A stretch of 23,229 nucleotides of DNA from Gemmatimonadota bacterium (GTDB taxonomy: Bacteria; Gemmatimonadota; Gemmatimonadetes; Gemmatimonadales; GWC2-71-9): the NCBI GenBank assembly GCA_016180765.1, contig JACPAP010000144.1, positions 1-23,229 of the forward strand, in the 5' to 3' direction. The notes below the pieces were generated by a model that saw nothing but the letters and a program-made list of their open reading frames with translations, did not search any database and had not been told where the DNA came from. Of the stretch, positions 6,918 to 14,333 are shown piece by piece (position 1 is the stretch's first letter; each line of letters begins with the position of its first letter). Both the position numbers and the translations under genes were made by a program.

Positions 6918-8676
6918 CGCTTGCCGCGGCGAAGGTGCTGTCAGCCTTCAAGTTACGCACTATGAGAGCGAACGCCCCGGCCGCCGCGGCGAGCCCCAAG
7001 GCTCCCCGGAGGCCGCTGCCCAGCAACAGGTGCCCCGTCCCCGCGAGCGCGGCGAACACCGCCACCCAGCCCGCGAGCCAGTTGACCCACGACAACGCGC
7101 CGCCCGGGACGCGGTCCTGCCCAAACCCCAGCCGCGTCGCGACGGCGCGCCATCCCGGTCCCCCGGGCCGGACCCGCCGGTAGAAGGCCTCCAGCGTCGC
7201 CGCGGATTCCGGGGGCGTGAGTAGCGTTACCACCAGCCAGACCGCGGTCGTGACCCCCACGGTCCACAGCATCACCACCGCGAACCCGGCACCGCTGGGG
7301 TCAGCGGCGTCATAGCCGGAGACCGCCTGCACCGTCACGGACGTCACCAAGGACGCCGCCATCGCCGCCAGCTCCGACCATGCGTTGATGCGCCACCAGT
7401 ACCACCGGAGGATCAGCACTAACCCCGTCCCCGCTCCCAGGGCCAGCAGGATCTTCCAGCCCGCCTCGACCGAGCCCAGGAACTGCATCACCACGAAGGC
7501 GAGAACCATCAGCGTACCCGTGGCGATCCGCCCCACGAGTACCTGCTCGCGGTCCGGCGCCCGGGGTCGGGCGAAGCGGAGATACACGTCGTTGACCAAG
7601 TACGACGCGCCCCAGTTGAGGTGCGTGGCGATGGTGCTCATGTAGGCGGCGGCGAACGCGGCCAGCATCAGGCCTTTGAGTCCGGTCGGGAGCAGGTCCA
7701 CCATGGTGCGGACGTAGCCCTCTTCGGGATTGGCGAGGCCGGGGTAACGGACCACGGTCACCAGGCCCACGATGATCCAGGGCCAGGGGCGGATGGCGTA
7801 GTGCGCCACGTTGAACCACAGCGTCGCCAGCAAGCTGTGGCGCTCGTCCTTGGACGACAGCATGCGCTGCGCCACGTAGCCGCCGCCGCCGGGCTCGGCG
7901 CCGGGGTACCACACGGCCCACCACTGCACCGCCAGATACACCAGGAGGGTGGAGAGGGGCAGCCACGGAGAGTCGAGGGGCGGGAACAGCCCCAGCGCCG
8001 CGTCGCGGCTTCCGAAGTGCTGGCTCGTGGCCGCCGCCAACTGGTCCAGGCCGCCCACCGCGTTCACCGCCACGACCGCAAGCACGATGGAGCCGGTCAT
8101 CGCGATGAGAAACTGGACGAAGTCGGTGACCACCACCGCCCAGAGCCCCGCCACGGTCGAGTACACCGCGGTAATCGCGAACAACGTGAGCGCCGCGGCC
8201 CATCCGCTCCAGCCCAGGGAGACCTCGATGATGGTCACCATGGCGCGCGTCACCCAGCCCATGATGATGAGGTTGATCGGCAGGGCCAGGTACAGCGCGC
8301 GGGTGGCCCGGAGCACGGCGGCGGGCTGGCCCGAGTACCGGAGCTCGGTGAACTCCACGTCCGTCACCACGCCGGCGCGGCGCCACAGGCGGGAAAAGAA
8401 GAACACCGTCAACAGCCCGCTCAGGGCCAGGTTCCACCACAGCCAGTTTCCCGCCACGCCGTGGCGAGCCACCATGCCGGTCACGGCGAGCGGCGTGTCC
8501 GCGGCGAACGTGGTGGCGACCATGGACGTGCCGGCCAGCCACCAGGGCAGCGAGCGGCCCGACACGAAGTAGTCCGCCAGCGATCGGCGGGCGCGACCGG
8601 CGAAGGCCAGCCCGATCCCGGCGCTGATGGCGAAGTAGGCCGCGACGATGGTCCAGTCGAGCGCCGAGACCGTCAT
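6892..8676 (-). CDS. Sodium:solute symporter (SSS family)
   Basis: Inner-membrane Na+-coupled importer, 594 aa, with about 14 to 15 hydrophobic helices. It opens with the usual SSS arrangement: a first helix, a short loop GRARRSLADYFVSGRSLPWW, then helix 2 with ATTFAADTPLAVTG. Later it has LNWGASYLVNDVYLRF, typical of an SSS central loop, and an extended C-terminal part with two or three more helices. It begins at an ATG overlapping the nagZ stop (ATGA), so it is translationally coupled to nagZ. That makes amino sugars or muropeptide-derived sugars the best guess for the substrate; sequence alone cannot prove it. Unlike the second symporter in this locus, the frame is intact. Confidence 0.9.
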   Translation of the reverse strand: MTVSALDWTIVAAYFAISAGIGLAFAGRARRSLADYFVSGRSLPWWLAGTSMVATTFAADTPLAVTGMVARHGVAGNWLWWNLALSGLLTVFFFSRLWRRAGVVTDVEFTELRYSGQPAAVLRATRALYLALPINLIIMGWVTRAMVTIIEVSLGWSGWAAALTLFAITAVYSTVAGLWAVVVTDFVQFLIAMTGSIVLAVVAVNAVGGLDQLAAATSQHFGSRDAALGLFPPLDSPWLPLSTLLVYLAVQWWAVWYPGAEPGGGGYVAQRMLSSKDERHSLLATLWFNVAHYAIRPWPWIIVGLVTVVRYPGLANPEEGYVRTMVDLLPTGLKGLMLAAFAAAYMSTIATHLNWGASYLVNDVYLRFARPRAPDREQVLVGRIATGTLMVLAFVVMQFLGSVEAGWKILLALGAGTGLVLILRWYWWRINAWSELAAMAASLVTSVTVQAVSGYDAADPSGAGFAVVMLWTVGVTTAVWLVVTLLTPPESAATLEAFYRRVRPGGPGWRAVATRLGFGQDRVPGGALSWVNWLAGWVAVFAALAGTGHLLLGSGLRGALGLAAAAGAFALIVRNLKADSTFAAASVDRAAGPS

Positions 8677-10382
8677 CGATCCGGGACCCTGAGCCCCGTG
8701 CCGCGCGGCAGCGTGGGCGAGAGCTGGACCGGCGACCTCCCGCGAATGGGCGCCTCCCCGGTGAGGGCCCTGGCGACCGCGCGCTCGGTGGCGGGCGCGT
8801 CACTCCAGGCCAGGAGATAGGTGCCCTGGAAGTCGGGGAGCTGGTTCAGCAGATACGGGCTGCCGAACGACACCAGTACCGCGGGCTTCTGGGCGGCGGT
8901 GACCTGGATCAGCTTGGCCAGCGAGTCCGGCAGGGCCACGTGGCCGCGCCAGGCGATGGGGCGCACGCTGCTGGCGAAGATGACCCGGGGATGGTTGCGA
9001 ATGAGCGTACGGGCCGAGTCGTACGACGGCGGGCCCGACGGCGGATAGATCCGGAAGCTCGCGACCGTGTCTCCGCGCGTCCTCAGCTCGCCGATCAGCG
9101 TGCCGCCCATGCCGAGGTTGGTCTCTTCGGCGTACGTGATGACCGCCACTCGGCCGCGTTGCGCCCGATACGCGTCAATGGGTCCGCGCGTGACCAGCGT
9201 GAGCGCCCGCTGCGCGATGTCGTCGGCCAGGTTCTGGAACGCCCTCTGGCCCACCACCAGGGGAACGCTGTCCACCGGCATGGTCCGGCGGGTGAACAGT
9301 CCGGCCCCGATCTTGAGCTCGAGGACCCGGCGGACCGAGGCGTCCAGCCGCTCGTGGCTGACGCGTCCCGAATCCACGGCCGCCAGCATCGCGGCGCGCG
9401 CCCAGTTCAGGTCGGCCGGCATGAGGAGCATGTCGCTGCCCGCCAAAAACGCCTGGACCGCACTCTCGCCGGGGCCGAAGCGACTGATGATGGCCCCCAT
9501 GGTGAGCGCATCCGTCACCACCAGCCCTGGGAACCCCAGCGAGTCCCTCAAGAATCCGGTCGTGACCGGAGGGGACAGCGTGGCCGGCAGCGAGTCGCCT
9601 GCCGCGCCGCACGCGTAGACGATGTGGGCCACCATGACGGCCGTGGCGCCGGCTCGGATGGCGGCCCGGAACGGGACTAACTCCAGCCGGTCCAGCCGGT
9701 CCCAGCAGCCCTGGAGGACCGGCAACGCCAGGTGGGAATCGGTCCCGGTGTCGCCGTGTCCGGGGAAGTGCTTCACCGTGGTGTACAGGCCGTGCTCGCT
9801 GGCGCCGCGCACGTAGGCGATGATCAGCGTGGAGACGTCCTCAGGATCCTCGCCAAAGGACCGCGTGTTGATGATGGGGTTGAGCGGGTTGCTGTTGAGG
9901 TCTCCCACCGGCGAGAAGGTCCAGTGGATGCCGACGGCCCGCGCTTCGAGGGCCGTCACCCGGCCTAACTCGTAGGCGTCCAGCTCCCTGCCGGTGGCGC
10001 CGAAGGCCATCGCCATGGGGAAGGCCGTGGCTCCCGCCAGGCGCATCCCGAGGCCAAACTCGAGGTCGGCGGCCACCAGGAGCGGCAAGCGTGAGCGTCG
10101 CTGGAGCGCGTTCAACTTCAGGGCCGCGTCCAGCGGGGACGCGCTGGACGCGAACGAGATGATGACCCCGCCCACCTGGGCCGAGTCCACCCACCCGGCC
10201 GCCCGGGCAAAGGCGTCGCTGTCGAACGCCGAGTAGTCGCCGGCGAGCCAGGGCATCAGGAGCTGGCCCACCTTTTCTTCCAGCGACAAGGTCGCCAGAA
10301 TGCTGTCGGCCCTGGGCGGCCTGACCGCAGCCTCGGGGCTGACCGTAAGCTCCGGCAGGGCGGCCCTGGGGTCGGGGACCAT
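8673..10382 (-). CDS. nagZ: Beta-N-acetylhexosaminidase NagZ-like, glycoside hydrolase family 3
   Basis: Removes terminal N-acetylglucosamine from peptidoglycan fragments. The N-terminal GH3 barrel contains KHFPGHGDTGTDSHLALP (about residues 204-221), holding the Asp-His acid/base dyad of the NagZ branch, and GLVVTDALTMGAI with the nucleophile Asp291. A second, C-terminal GH3 domain (about 395-569) is present, as in two-domain NagZ of Bacillus rather than the one-domain enterobacterial enzyme. The start is uncertain: ATG at 10382 gives 569 aa but no signal peptide, although the partner NamZ looks like an exported lipoprotein. The frame is open further upstream but only as antisense to namZ. 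Its start is 12 bases from the divergent namZ start, leaving little room for two promoters. It is coupled by ATGA overlap to the symporter downstream. Confidence 0.9.
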   Translation of the reverse strand: MVPDPRAALPELTVSPEAAVRPPRADSILATLSLEEKVGQLLMPWLAGDYSAFDSDAFARAAGWVDSAQVGGVIISFASSASPLDAALKLNALQRRSRLPLLVAADLEFGLGMRLAGATAFPMAMAFGATGRELDAYELGRVTALEARAVGIHWTFSPVGDLNSNPLNPIINTRSFGEDPEDVSTLIIAYVRGASEHGLYTTVKHFPGHGDTGTDSHLALPVLQGCWDRLDRLELVPFRAAIRAGATAVMVAHIVYACGAAGDSLPATLSPPVTTGFLRDSLGFPGLVVTDALTMGAIISRFGPGESAVQAFLAGSDMLLMPADLNWARAAMLAAVDSGRVSHERLDASVRRVLELKIGAGLFTRRTMPVDSVPLVVGQRAFQNLADDIAQRALTLVTRGPIDAYRAQRGRVAVITYAEETNLGMGGTLIGELRTRGDTVASFRIYPPSGPPSYDSARTLIRNHPRVIFASSVRPIAWRGHVALPDSLAKLIQVTAAQKPAVLVSFGSPYLLNQLPDFQGTYLLAWSDAPATERAVARALTGEAPIRGRSPVQLSPTLPRGTGLRVPDR

Positions 10383-10394
10383 CTGCGGCACCGC

Positions 10395-11603
10395 GTGATT
10401 CGTCAGTGGGTACCTGCCTGGTCCGCTGTGGTCTTGGGCTGTGTCGCCGCAGCCCCGAGCCAACCGGCCGTCCACCCCGGCATTGACGTTCTGCTCACGG
10501 ACTCGCTGCATCTCATCACCGGCCGGCGCGTCGGCTTGCTCACCAACCAGACCGGAGTAGACGCCGGCGGCGTCAGCGACCTCACACGATTGCTCGGGGC
10601 CGGGATCCAAGTTACTGCGATTTTCAGTCCGGAGCACGGGTACCGGGGCGCGCTCGATCAAGAGGTCGTCGAGCACGGCGTGGACTCCGCGAGCAACATC
10701 CGGATCTGGAGCCTGTATGGCGACGTCCGGGCGCCTACGTCCGACATGCTCCTGGACATCGACATCCTCCTGGTTGACCTGCACGACATCGGTGCCCGCC
10801 CGTACACCTTCATCTCTACCGCGCTGCTCACGATGCAATCCGCCCAAGCCCAGCGCATCCCCGTGATCATCCTGGATCGCCCCGACCCCCTAGGTGGTGT
10901 GCACGTCCAGGGCCCCGTGCTGGATCGGGCCGAGAGCTCCTTCGTGGGGATGCTGCCTGTCCCCATCCGACACGGCATGACTCTCGGTGAACTGGCGCAT
11001 CTGGGGAATGAGGTGCTGGGCATCCAGGCTGATCTCACCGTGGTGCCCGCATCCGGTTGGCAGCGGGACCAGTGGTTTGACCAGACGGGGCTGCCCTGGG
11101 TGCGGCCCTCGCCCAACCTGCCGGACTTGGAGAGCGCCACCCACTATCCGGGGCTGGTGGTGTTCGAGGGCACCAACTTGTCGGTGGGTCGCGGCACGCC
11201 CATCGCCTTCCAGGTCGTGGGAGCTCCGTGGCTGGATCCGGCTGCTGTGCGGGCGTGGCTCGGCCAGGTCCCCGGGGTAGCCGTGGCCGACACCGTGTTC
11301 ACCCCTGTGGCGCCGGCAGACGGGAAGTACGCCCACGAGCGCCTGCCGGCCATCAAGGTCCACGTGACCGACCGCGGCACGTACGACCCTACGCTCCTCG
11401 CGGCCCGGCTGCTGGCGGCGATCAGGGACGCGCACCCGGATCGACTGGCGTTCAATGCGCGGACCTTCGATCGGTTGGCCGGGAGCGACCGCTGGCGGCT
11501 CGACGTCCTCGCCGGTCGTTCTGGTGAGGAGACGTGGCGAAGCTGGCAGTTGGGTGTGGCGGAGTTCACGCAGGTTCGAGAGGCCTACCTCCTATACCGG
11601 TGA
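10395..11603 (+). CDS. namZ: Exo-beta-N-acetylmuramidase NamZ-like (DUF1343) lipoprotein
   Basis: DUF1343/NamZ proteins (glycoside hydrolase family 171) cleave terminal N-acetylmuramic acid from peptidoglycan glycans; this identity rests on family knowledge. Visible hallmarks in the 402-aa product: GRRVGLLTNQTGV near the start, IFSPEHGYRGALDQE, DIDILLVDLHDIGARPYTF, ILDRPDPLGG, MLPVPIRHGMTLGELA and HYPGLVVFEGTNLSVGRGT, all strongly conserved family blocks. The N-terminus has a short hydrophobic stretch ending in VLGC, a lipobox with Cys16 as the lipid-modified residue, so it is probably a periplasmic-facing lipoprotein. The start is a GTG with no clear ribosome-binding site. Divergent pairing with nagZ supports joint digestion of peptidoglycan to free MurNAc and GlcNAc. 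The palindromic element copy 2 follows it. Confidence 0.93.
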   Translation: MIRQWVPAWSAVVLGCVAAAPSQPAVHPGIDVLLTDSLHLITGRRVGLLTNQTGVDAGGVSDLTRLLGAGIQVTAIFSPEHGYRGALDQEVVEHGVDSASNIRIWSLYGDVRAPTSDMLLDIDILLVDLHDIGARPYTFISTALLTMQSAQAQRIPVIILDRPDPLGGVHVQGPVLDRAESSFVGMLPVPIRHGMTLGELAHLGNEVLGIQADLTVVPASGWQRDQWFDQTGLPWVRPSPNLPDLESATHYPGLVVFEGTNLSVGRGTPIAFQVVGAPWLDPAAVRAWLGQVPGVAVADTVFTPVAPADGKYAHERLPAIKVHVTDRGTYDPTLLAARLLAAIRDAHPDRLAFNARTFDRLAGSDRWRLDVLAGRSGEETWRSWQLGVAEFTQVREAYLLYR

Positions 11604-11617
11604 CACGGAGCTGGAGG

Positions 11618-11735
11618 GCGATGGAGGCGGGGTGCGTCTTGAGCGCGCGTCAGTGGAGCGCGCGCCTTGGATCGCTCTTCGTCTGCGGCGCGCGCGGAAC
11701 TGCAGCGCGGGAGAGACGCACCCCGCCTCCATCGC
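11618..11735. repeat. Long palindromic element, copy 2
   Basis: Perfect 22-bp outer arms (11618-11639 with 11714-11735), then a mismatched segment, then an inner hairpin of GCGCGCGCC / GGCGCGCGC (from 11658 to about 11695) around a ~20-base loop. Bases 11641-11695 match the reverse complement of 2373-2428: GAGCGCGCGTCAGTG and TCGTCTGCGGCGCGCGC are identical in both. It lies in the 200-base gap between namZ and the phosphatidyltransferase gene, upstream of the promoter of the latter. Confidence 0.87.
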
Positions 11736-11750
11736 GCTGGATTCCCCGAT

Positions 11751-11779
11751 TTGCCGCAACCTCTGATCCCCGCTATTCT
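11751..11779 (+). promoter_or_regulatory. Promoter for the inositol-lipid gene pair
   Basis: TTGCCG (11751-11756), a 17-base spacer and TATTCT (11774-11779) make a reasonable sigma-70 promoter. Predicted transcription starts about 18 bases before the ATG at 11804. It stands just outside the right arm of palindrome copy 2. Confidence 0.55.
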
Positions 11780-11803
11780 TAGGCGCCTTCAAGGCCTTAT
11801 CGG

Positions 11804-12496
11804 ATGACGCTTTTTCCGCACTGGATGCAACGGTCGCTCGACGCCGTCCTCGCGCCGCTGGCGCGCTCGCTGGGCGCGAGCGGCGTGAGTCCCAACGCCA
11901 TCACGACCGTGGGAACCCTGGTGCTGGTGGGGTCAGGCGTGGCCTTTGCCGCCGCCCAGGTACGGCTGGGGGCGCTCTTGTTGCTGCTGAGCGGCGTGTG
12001 CGACATGCTGGACGGGAAGGTGGCGCGGAGCAACGGGCTGGTGACCCAATTCGGCGCGTTCTACGATTCCACGCTCGACCGGATTGGCGAAGCGGCCCTG
12101 TTCCTCGGGATCGCCTGGTATTTCGTCTCCGGCGGCGTGACCGGTGGGCTCGCGCCCCTGGCGATGGCGATGACCTTCATCGCGGCCGGCGCCGGCATGA
12201 TCGTCTCGTACGCCAGGGCGCGCGCCGAGGGGCTGGGGTTGGACTGCAAAGTGGGCATCGCGCAACGGGCGGAGCGTATCGTGGGCCTCGGCGGGCCGAC
12301 CCTGTTCTTTAGCGCGGGGCCCCGGGGCTACCTCTTGCTCACCCTGGTGAGTGCCTTGGCGGTGCTGAACGTGATCACCGTCATCCAACGCATTGTGCAT
12401 GTGTACCGGATCACTCGGGAGGCCCGCCCGGAAGCGTCGCGGCGCGCCACCCCGGCTCTCGCCGATCCGGTGGGAAAGGGACGCCGTGGCACCTAA
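11804..12496 (+). CDS. CDP-alcohol phosphatidyltransferase, probable phosphatidylinositol-phosphate synthase
   Basis: Integral membrane enzyme that joins CDP-diacylglycerol (or another CDP-lipid) to an alcohol, releasing CMP. The 230-aa product holds the full family motif D-G-x2-A-R-x8-G-x3-D-x3-D in DGKVARSNGLVTQFGAFYD plus the following Asp, and several membrane helices. The later segment SYARARAEGLGLDCKVGIAQ is typical of the inositol-phosphate-using branch. It overlaps by 11 bases the gene for inositol-3-phosphate synthase, whose product is the expected acceptor, so phosphatidylinositol-phosphate synthase is the best call. PgsA (glycerol phosphate) is the alternative. The C-terminal tail is charged and Arg-rich. 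Confidence 0.87.
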   Translation: MTLFPHWMQRSLDAVLAPLARSLGASGVSPNAITTVGTLVLVGSGVAFAAAQVRLGALLLLLSGVCDMLDGKVARSNGLVTQFGAFYDSTLDRIGEAALFLGIAWYFVSGGVTGGLAPLAMAMTFIAAGAGMIVSYARARAEGLGLDCKVGIAQRAERIVGLGGPTLFFSAGPRGYLLLTLVSALAVLNVITVIQRIVHVYRITREARPEASRRATPALADPVGKGRRGT

Positions 12497-13886
12497 GCAG
12501 CGGCCAGCCAACCGACGGGTCACCAGGAGCCTCAAGGGCAAGCGTCCGGTGAGCGTGAAGCCGGCCCAGCGCGCCGTGGCGCCAGCAAGCGGGAAGCTGG
12601 GCGTGATGCTGGTGGGACTGGGCGCCGTGGCCACCACGTTCATCGCCGGCGTGGAGAACGTGCGGCGCGGGAACGGGCGGCCGATCGGCTCGCTCGCCGA
12701 GTTGGGTACGGTTCGCCTCGGGCGGCGCACCGAGGGGCGGGCTCCCCGGCTGCGCAAGTTCGTACCGCTGGCGCGGCTGGATGACCTGGTCTTCACCGCC
12801 TGGGATCCTATACCCGACGACGCCTATAAGTCGGCCAAGGTGGCCGGCGTGCTGGAGCCGCAGCACATCGAGCCCATCGCCGATTTCCTGAAGTCGGTCG
12901 TGCCGATGCCGGCGGTCTTCGACCAGCAGTACGTGAAGCGGCTGCACGGGACCAACGTCAAGCAGGGCGCTACCAAACGCGAGCTGGCGGAGCAGCTGCG
13001 CGAGGACATTCGGGCGTTCAAGGAGCGCGCCCGGTGCGACCGCCTGGTCATGATCTGGTGCGCCTCCACCGAAGTATTCATTTCGCCCGGGCCCGCGCAC
13101 CGGACGCTCAAGGCGTTCGAGCGCGGCATGGATCAGAACCATCCGGCCATCGCTCCGTCCATGCTCTACGCCTGGGCGGCGCTGAGGGAGAACGTGCCGT
13201 TCGCCAACGGGGCGCCCAATCTCACGGTGGACACGCCCGCGCTCCAGGAGCTGGCACGGGAGCGCCACGTGCCCATCGCCGGGAAGGATTTCAAGACCGG
13301 CCAGACCATGATGAAGACCGTGATCTCGCCCATGCTCAAGGCGCGGATGCTGGGGCTCTCGGGCTGGTACTCCACCAACATTCTGGGGAACCGGGACGGC
13401 GAGGTGCTGGACGACCCCGAGTCGTTCAAGACCAAAGAGGAATCCAAGCTCGGCGTCCTGGAGCACATCCTCCAGCCGTCGCTCTATCCGGAGCTGTACG
13501 GGAAGGTCTACCACAAAGTCCGCATCAACTACTACCCGCCCCGAGGCGACAACAAGGAGGGGTGGGACAACATCGATATTTTCGGGTGGCTCGGTTACCC
13601 GATGCAGATCAAGGTGGATTTTCTCTGCCGCGACTCGATCCTGGCCGCGCCGATCGTACTGGACCTGGTCTTGTTCATGGACCTGGCGCAGCGGGCCAAG
13701 CTGGGCGGTATTCAGGAGTGGCTGTCGTTCTACTTCAAGAGCCCCATGGCGGCCCCGGCCTTGAACGCCGAGCACGATCTCTTCATCCAGCACACCAAGC
13801 TCAAGAACACGCTGCGCTGGCTCATGGGCGAACAGCAGATCACCCACCTGGGCGTCGAGTACTACGACTACTACGAGAAGGCGTGA
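12486..13886 (+). CDS. ino1: Inositol-3-phosphate synthase
   Basis: NAD-dependent cytoplasmic enzyme that converts glucose 6-phosphate to 1L-myo-inositol 3-phosphate, the first step to inositol lipids. The 466-aa product starts with a basic, poorly conserved leader, then the Rossmann motif MLVGLGAVATTFIAGV. Further family blocks are NDNHP-like region RGMDQNHPAIAPSMLYAW, the active-site stretch KDFKTGQTMMKTVISPML and WYSTNILGNRDG. The GTG start, just after a GGGAAAGGGA stretch, lies inside the end of the phosphatidyltransferase gene, so the two are co-translated. Length fits the bacterial/eukaryotic-type enzyme. Confidence 0.93.
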   Translation: MAPKQRPANRRVTRSLKGKRPVSVKPAQRAVAPASGKLGVMLVGLGAVATTFIAGVENVRRGNGRPIGSLAELGTVRLGRRTEGRAPRLRKFVPLARLDDLVFTAWDPIPDDAYKSAKVAGVLEPQHIEPIADFLKSVVPMPAVFDQQYVKRLHGTNVKQGATKRELAEQLREDIRAFKERARCDRLVMIWCASTEVFISPGPAHRTLKAFERGMDQNHPAIAPSMLYAWAALRENVPFANGAPNLTVDTPALQELARERHVPIAGKDFKTGQTMMKTVISPMLKARMLGLSGWYSTNILGNRDGEVLDDPESFKTKEESKLGVLEHILQPSLYPELYGKVYHKVRINYYPPRGDNKEGWDNIDIFGWLGYPMQIKVDFLCRDSILAAPIVLDLVLFMDLAQRAKLGGIQEWLSFYFKSPMAAPALNAEHDLFIQHTKLKNTLRWLMGEQQITHLGVEYYDYYEKA

Positions 13887-13948
13887 GGGTCGTTGACGCC
13901 TTGGCAATAGCCTCCGGCGGTTCACTACCATCCCTCGGAAGCTGAGTC

Positions 13949-14239
13949 ATGCGATACTTTCACCGAACGGCCCTTGCGCCTGACGCGGTCCTGCAGGAAG
14001 CCGATCGCTTCTTCGGGAGCCGCCTGAGCCCGGCCGGCGCCGCCACCCGGGCGCGAACCTTCAGCGGGACCATCGGGCGGGTTACGATTCAGGTGACCGC
14101 GGAAGGCGGCCATTACACTCTGGTGACGGTGGAAACCGACCAGGTAGGCGAGAGTGAGGCCGACAAGTTGGCGAAACGGTTCCTGGCCGTGGTGCACCAG
14201 CGGCTGGAGCCGGAGCACGTGGTTCGGGGAGCGTACTAG
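13949..14239 (+). CDS. Small hypothetical protein (96 aa)
   Basis: Not recognised. The 96-aa product begins with MRYFHRTALAPDAVLQEAD, has a Gly/Thr-rich beta-like middle (TFSGTIGRVTIQVTAEGG, HYTLVTVETDQVGESEA) and a helical end (ADKLAKRFLAVVHQRL). No membrane helix, signal peptide or cysteine is present, so it is probably cytoplasmic. Codon use is normal for the window, GGAAGC lies 11 bases before the ATG, and a weak promoter-like pair TTGGCA / TACCAT (13901-13931) is upstream. It could be a small regulatory or binding protein; there is no basis for a function. Confidence 0.65.
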   Translation: MRYFHRTALAPDAVLQEADRFFGSRLSPAGAATRARTFSGTIGRVTIQVTAEGGHYTLVTVETDQVGESEADKLAKRFLAVVHQRLEPEHVVRGAY

Positions 14240-14246
14240 CAAAGAC

Positions 14247-14330
14247 ATGGCAGCCATCACGCTCAAGATCACCGGCATGCGTTGCAGTCATTGCCGGGTC
14301 GTGGGCTATGGTGCCGAGGTGAACCGGTAG
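14247..14330 (+). pseudogene. Remnant of a CopZ-like heavy-metal-associated (HMA) protein
   Basis: Only 27 codons, in one frame: MAAITLKITGMRCSHC followed directly by RVVGYGAEVNR and a stop. The first block is the start of an HMA copper-chaperone domain with the metal-binding GMxCxHC motif; GYGAEV is how such domains end. About 40 residues of the usual ~68-aa fold are missing, an apparent in-frame deletion of about 120 bases near 14296. What remains could still bind a metal through CSHC but could not form the ferredoxin-like fold. It stands seven bases after one gene and three bases before E1alpha. Confidence 0.7.
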
Positions 14331-14333
14331 GCC

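Noticed and set aside
7310..8820. Long open frames on both strands across the intact symporter (about 400-500 aa)
   Set aside because: These are shadow frames of the symporter; their products are Arg/Gly/Pro-rich and lack any domain pattern.
8673..10847. A longer 724-aa version of NagZ extending upstream
   Set aside because: The extra 155 residues are the antisense of the conserved namZ coding region and resemble no GH3 N-terminus.
12411..13931. 506-aa - strand open frame opposite inositol-3-phosphate synthase
   Set aside because: The + strand encodes a fully conserved enzyme; the - strand product has no recognisable motif.
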